This document shows, piece after piece, positions 63,069 through 64,000 of a stretch of 64,000 bases of DNA. The DNA comes from Lathyrus oleraceus (taxonomy: Eukaryota > Streptophyta > Magnoliopsida > Fabales > Fabaceae). The notes below the pieces were generated by a model that was not told where the DNA came from, ran no database searches, and saw only the letters and a list, made by a program, of their open reading frames with translations. The position numbers were made by a program, and so were the translations under genes. The DNA lies in the NCBI RefSeq assembly GCF_024323335.1, contig NC_066581.1:182438330-182502329 (forward strand). Direction: 5' to 3'. Position 1 is the stretch's first letter; each line of letters opens with the position of its first letter.

Positions 63069-64000
63069 ATGCTCATACATGTTTTGAAACTCAAGTGTGT
63101 TCACTAAGATTATGACATCTAGTGAACGAATCATTGATTGGAATGCCATATCAGCATCAATACAGATGATAAGCAAATCTTTAGGAGTCAGCTTAGCGTG
63201 ATCTTACCATAGTATGATTTCAAAATAAATCATGCTTTAATTAGGTCTTTTGAGGGTTGTAACATGGTCTGGTTCACGGTTTATGAAAGAAAGGATATAA
63301 GGCTCAAAACCTATTTTAACCCACCAGTTCTCCGTGATGTTCTCCATTCCTACGTTCAGATGACTTAAAACAAATGTCCATCTTTCAGAAAAGGGTTTTG
63401 AATATCAGTGATGATGGTTAAGGAACCCATGATAATTTGGAGCAATAGCCACTCACTTTCTGCTTTGATTTGCAGTCACATAGATTTCCTCTTGCTGAGT
63501 ATTTTGACATTGATCCTCTCTTTCTTTTGTTTTGTTTACCCTTTTTTTCCCCTGGGCTGATCCTTTGGGTCTGCAGCCCACCGGGATACCCTAGTTTTTG
63601 CCTAAGTCAATCTTGTTTTCAAGTTTTGGACTTAGCGGACTTTTGATTTGCTTTTGCTTTTTTTTATTTCATATTTTCTTTTGGAGCATGTCTTGTGACA
63701 CTGCTTTCTCGATTTGTTGCACGATTTTGACTATCTCACTCCTTCTGTAGGTAAGGGATAACCATTATGAATTTGTGATTCCATCCTCTTGAGAGGGATA
63801 TGATATGATTGATCATTTAATGGGATATTCTCCTTTTAGAAATTTTAATGCAAGTTCAAACTAACTGAAGACTACCCTGCCCCTGGTTAAGCATGAGGGT
63901 TTTATGTGTGTAAAGAAAGAAACTCATACTTCAAGGCCCAAAGGGGTTGATTAGGGATTAACTTCCTTATATCTCCGGTGTTTAGGGATTGAACAATGCC
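63069..64000 (-). other. Old Ogre 3' UTR, right part, continuing off the window
   Basis: It resumes after the solo LTR with the ATGCT duplicate. Non-coding up to the edge, with one paired-hairpin unit. By comparison with the young element, the pol stop of this old Ogre should lie shortly right of the unit or have been lost. No pol sequence is visible before 64000. Confidence 0.55.
63553..63635 (-). promoter_or_regulatory. Paired-hairpin unit of the old Ogre 3' UTR
   Basis: TGGGCT 63553-63558 pairs with AGCCCA 63575-63580. CTAAGTC 63602-63608 pairs with GACTTAG 63629-63635, with an inner CTTG/CAAG stem (63612-63623). The linker CCACCGGGATACCC is shared with the young element's unit at 22591-22604. 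Stem sequences differ from the young ones while pairing is kept. Confidence 0.65.

Overview
The window is plant nuclear DNA made almost entirely of nested LTR retrotransposons. I found no ordinary single-copy host gene. A 23.5 kb Ogre-type Ty3/gypsy element (extra ORF1 before gag, 5.5 kb LTRs, a spliced intron between protease and reverse transcriptase, archaeal-type second RNase H), together with SIRE-type Ty1/copia and Athila-type sequences, suggests a large-genome legume, most likely tribe Fabeae (pea, vetch, lentil, grass pea). The species is an inference from repeat families, not from a marker gene.

Layout. 1-4423 is a plus-strand Ogre-family LTR cut by the window edge. 4424-10718 is a decayed SIRE-like copia element (minus) with only its 5' LTR visible. 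10719-13643 holds a pseudogene scrap, a chromovirus-like LTR and unassigned sequence. From about 13644 to beyond 64000 lies one old Ogre-like element (minus) split by later insertions. Its 3' LTR is in three pieces (13644-14993, 38462-42446, 49321-49405) and its 3' untranslated region in two (49406-50973, 63069-64000). Into that LTR went a young intact Ogre (14994-38461, 5-bp duplication GGGTT) and a pol-less Athila element (42447-49315, duplication ACATG). Into its 3' UTR went a chromovirus-like solo LTR (50974-63068), which holds a solo Ogre-family LTR (53261-62653, duplication TACAT), which in turn holds a second solo LTR of the same family (53685-58382).

The young Ogre looks recently active. 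ORF1, gag-protease and RT-RNase H-integrase are all open, the last two join in one frame through a predicted 255-bp intron, and the two LTRs differ by about 12 substitutions and five 1-bp indels over 5.48 kb. Each LTR carries a sense-oriented, intronless copy of most of the ribosomal protein eL24 (RPL24) gene, next to an antisense set of exon-like segments from an unrecognised gene. The old Ogre LTR lacks this cargo.

The most novel structural signal is in non-coding Ogre DNA. Paired hairpins just downstream of the pol stop are conserved between young and old elements, and their stems keep pairing through compensatory base changes. Tandem hairpin modules in the LTR, leader and 3' UTR arrays show the same behaviour, and several share a tetraloop reading ATAC on the plus strand.
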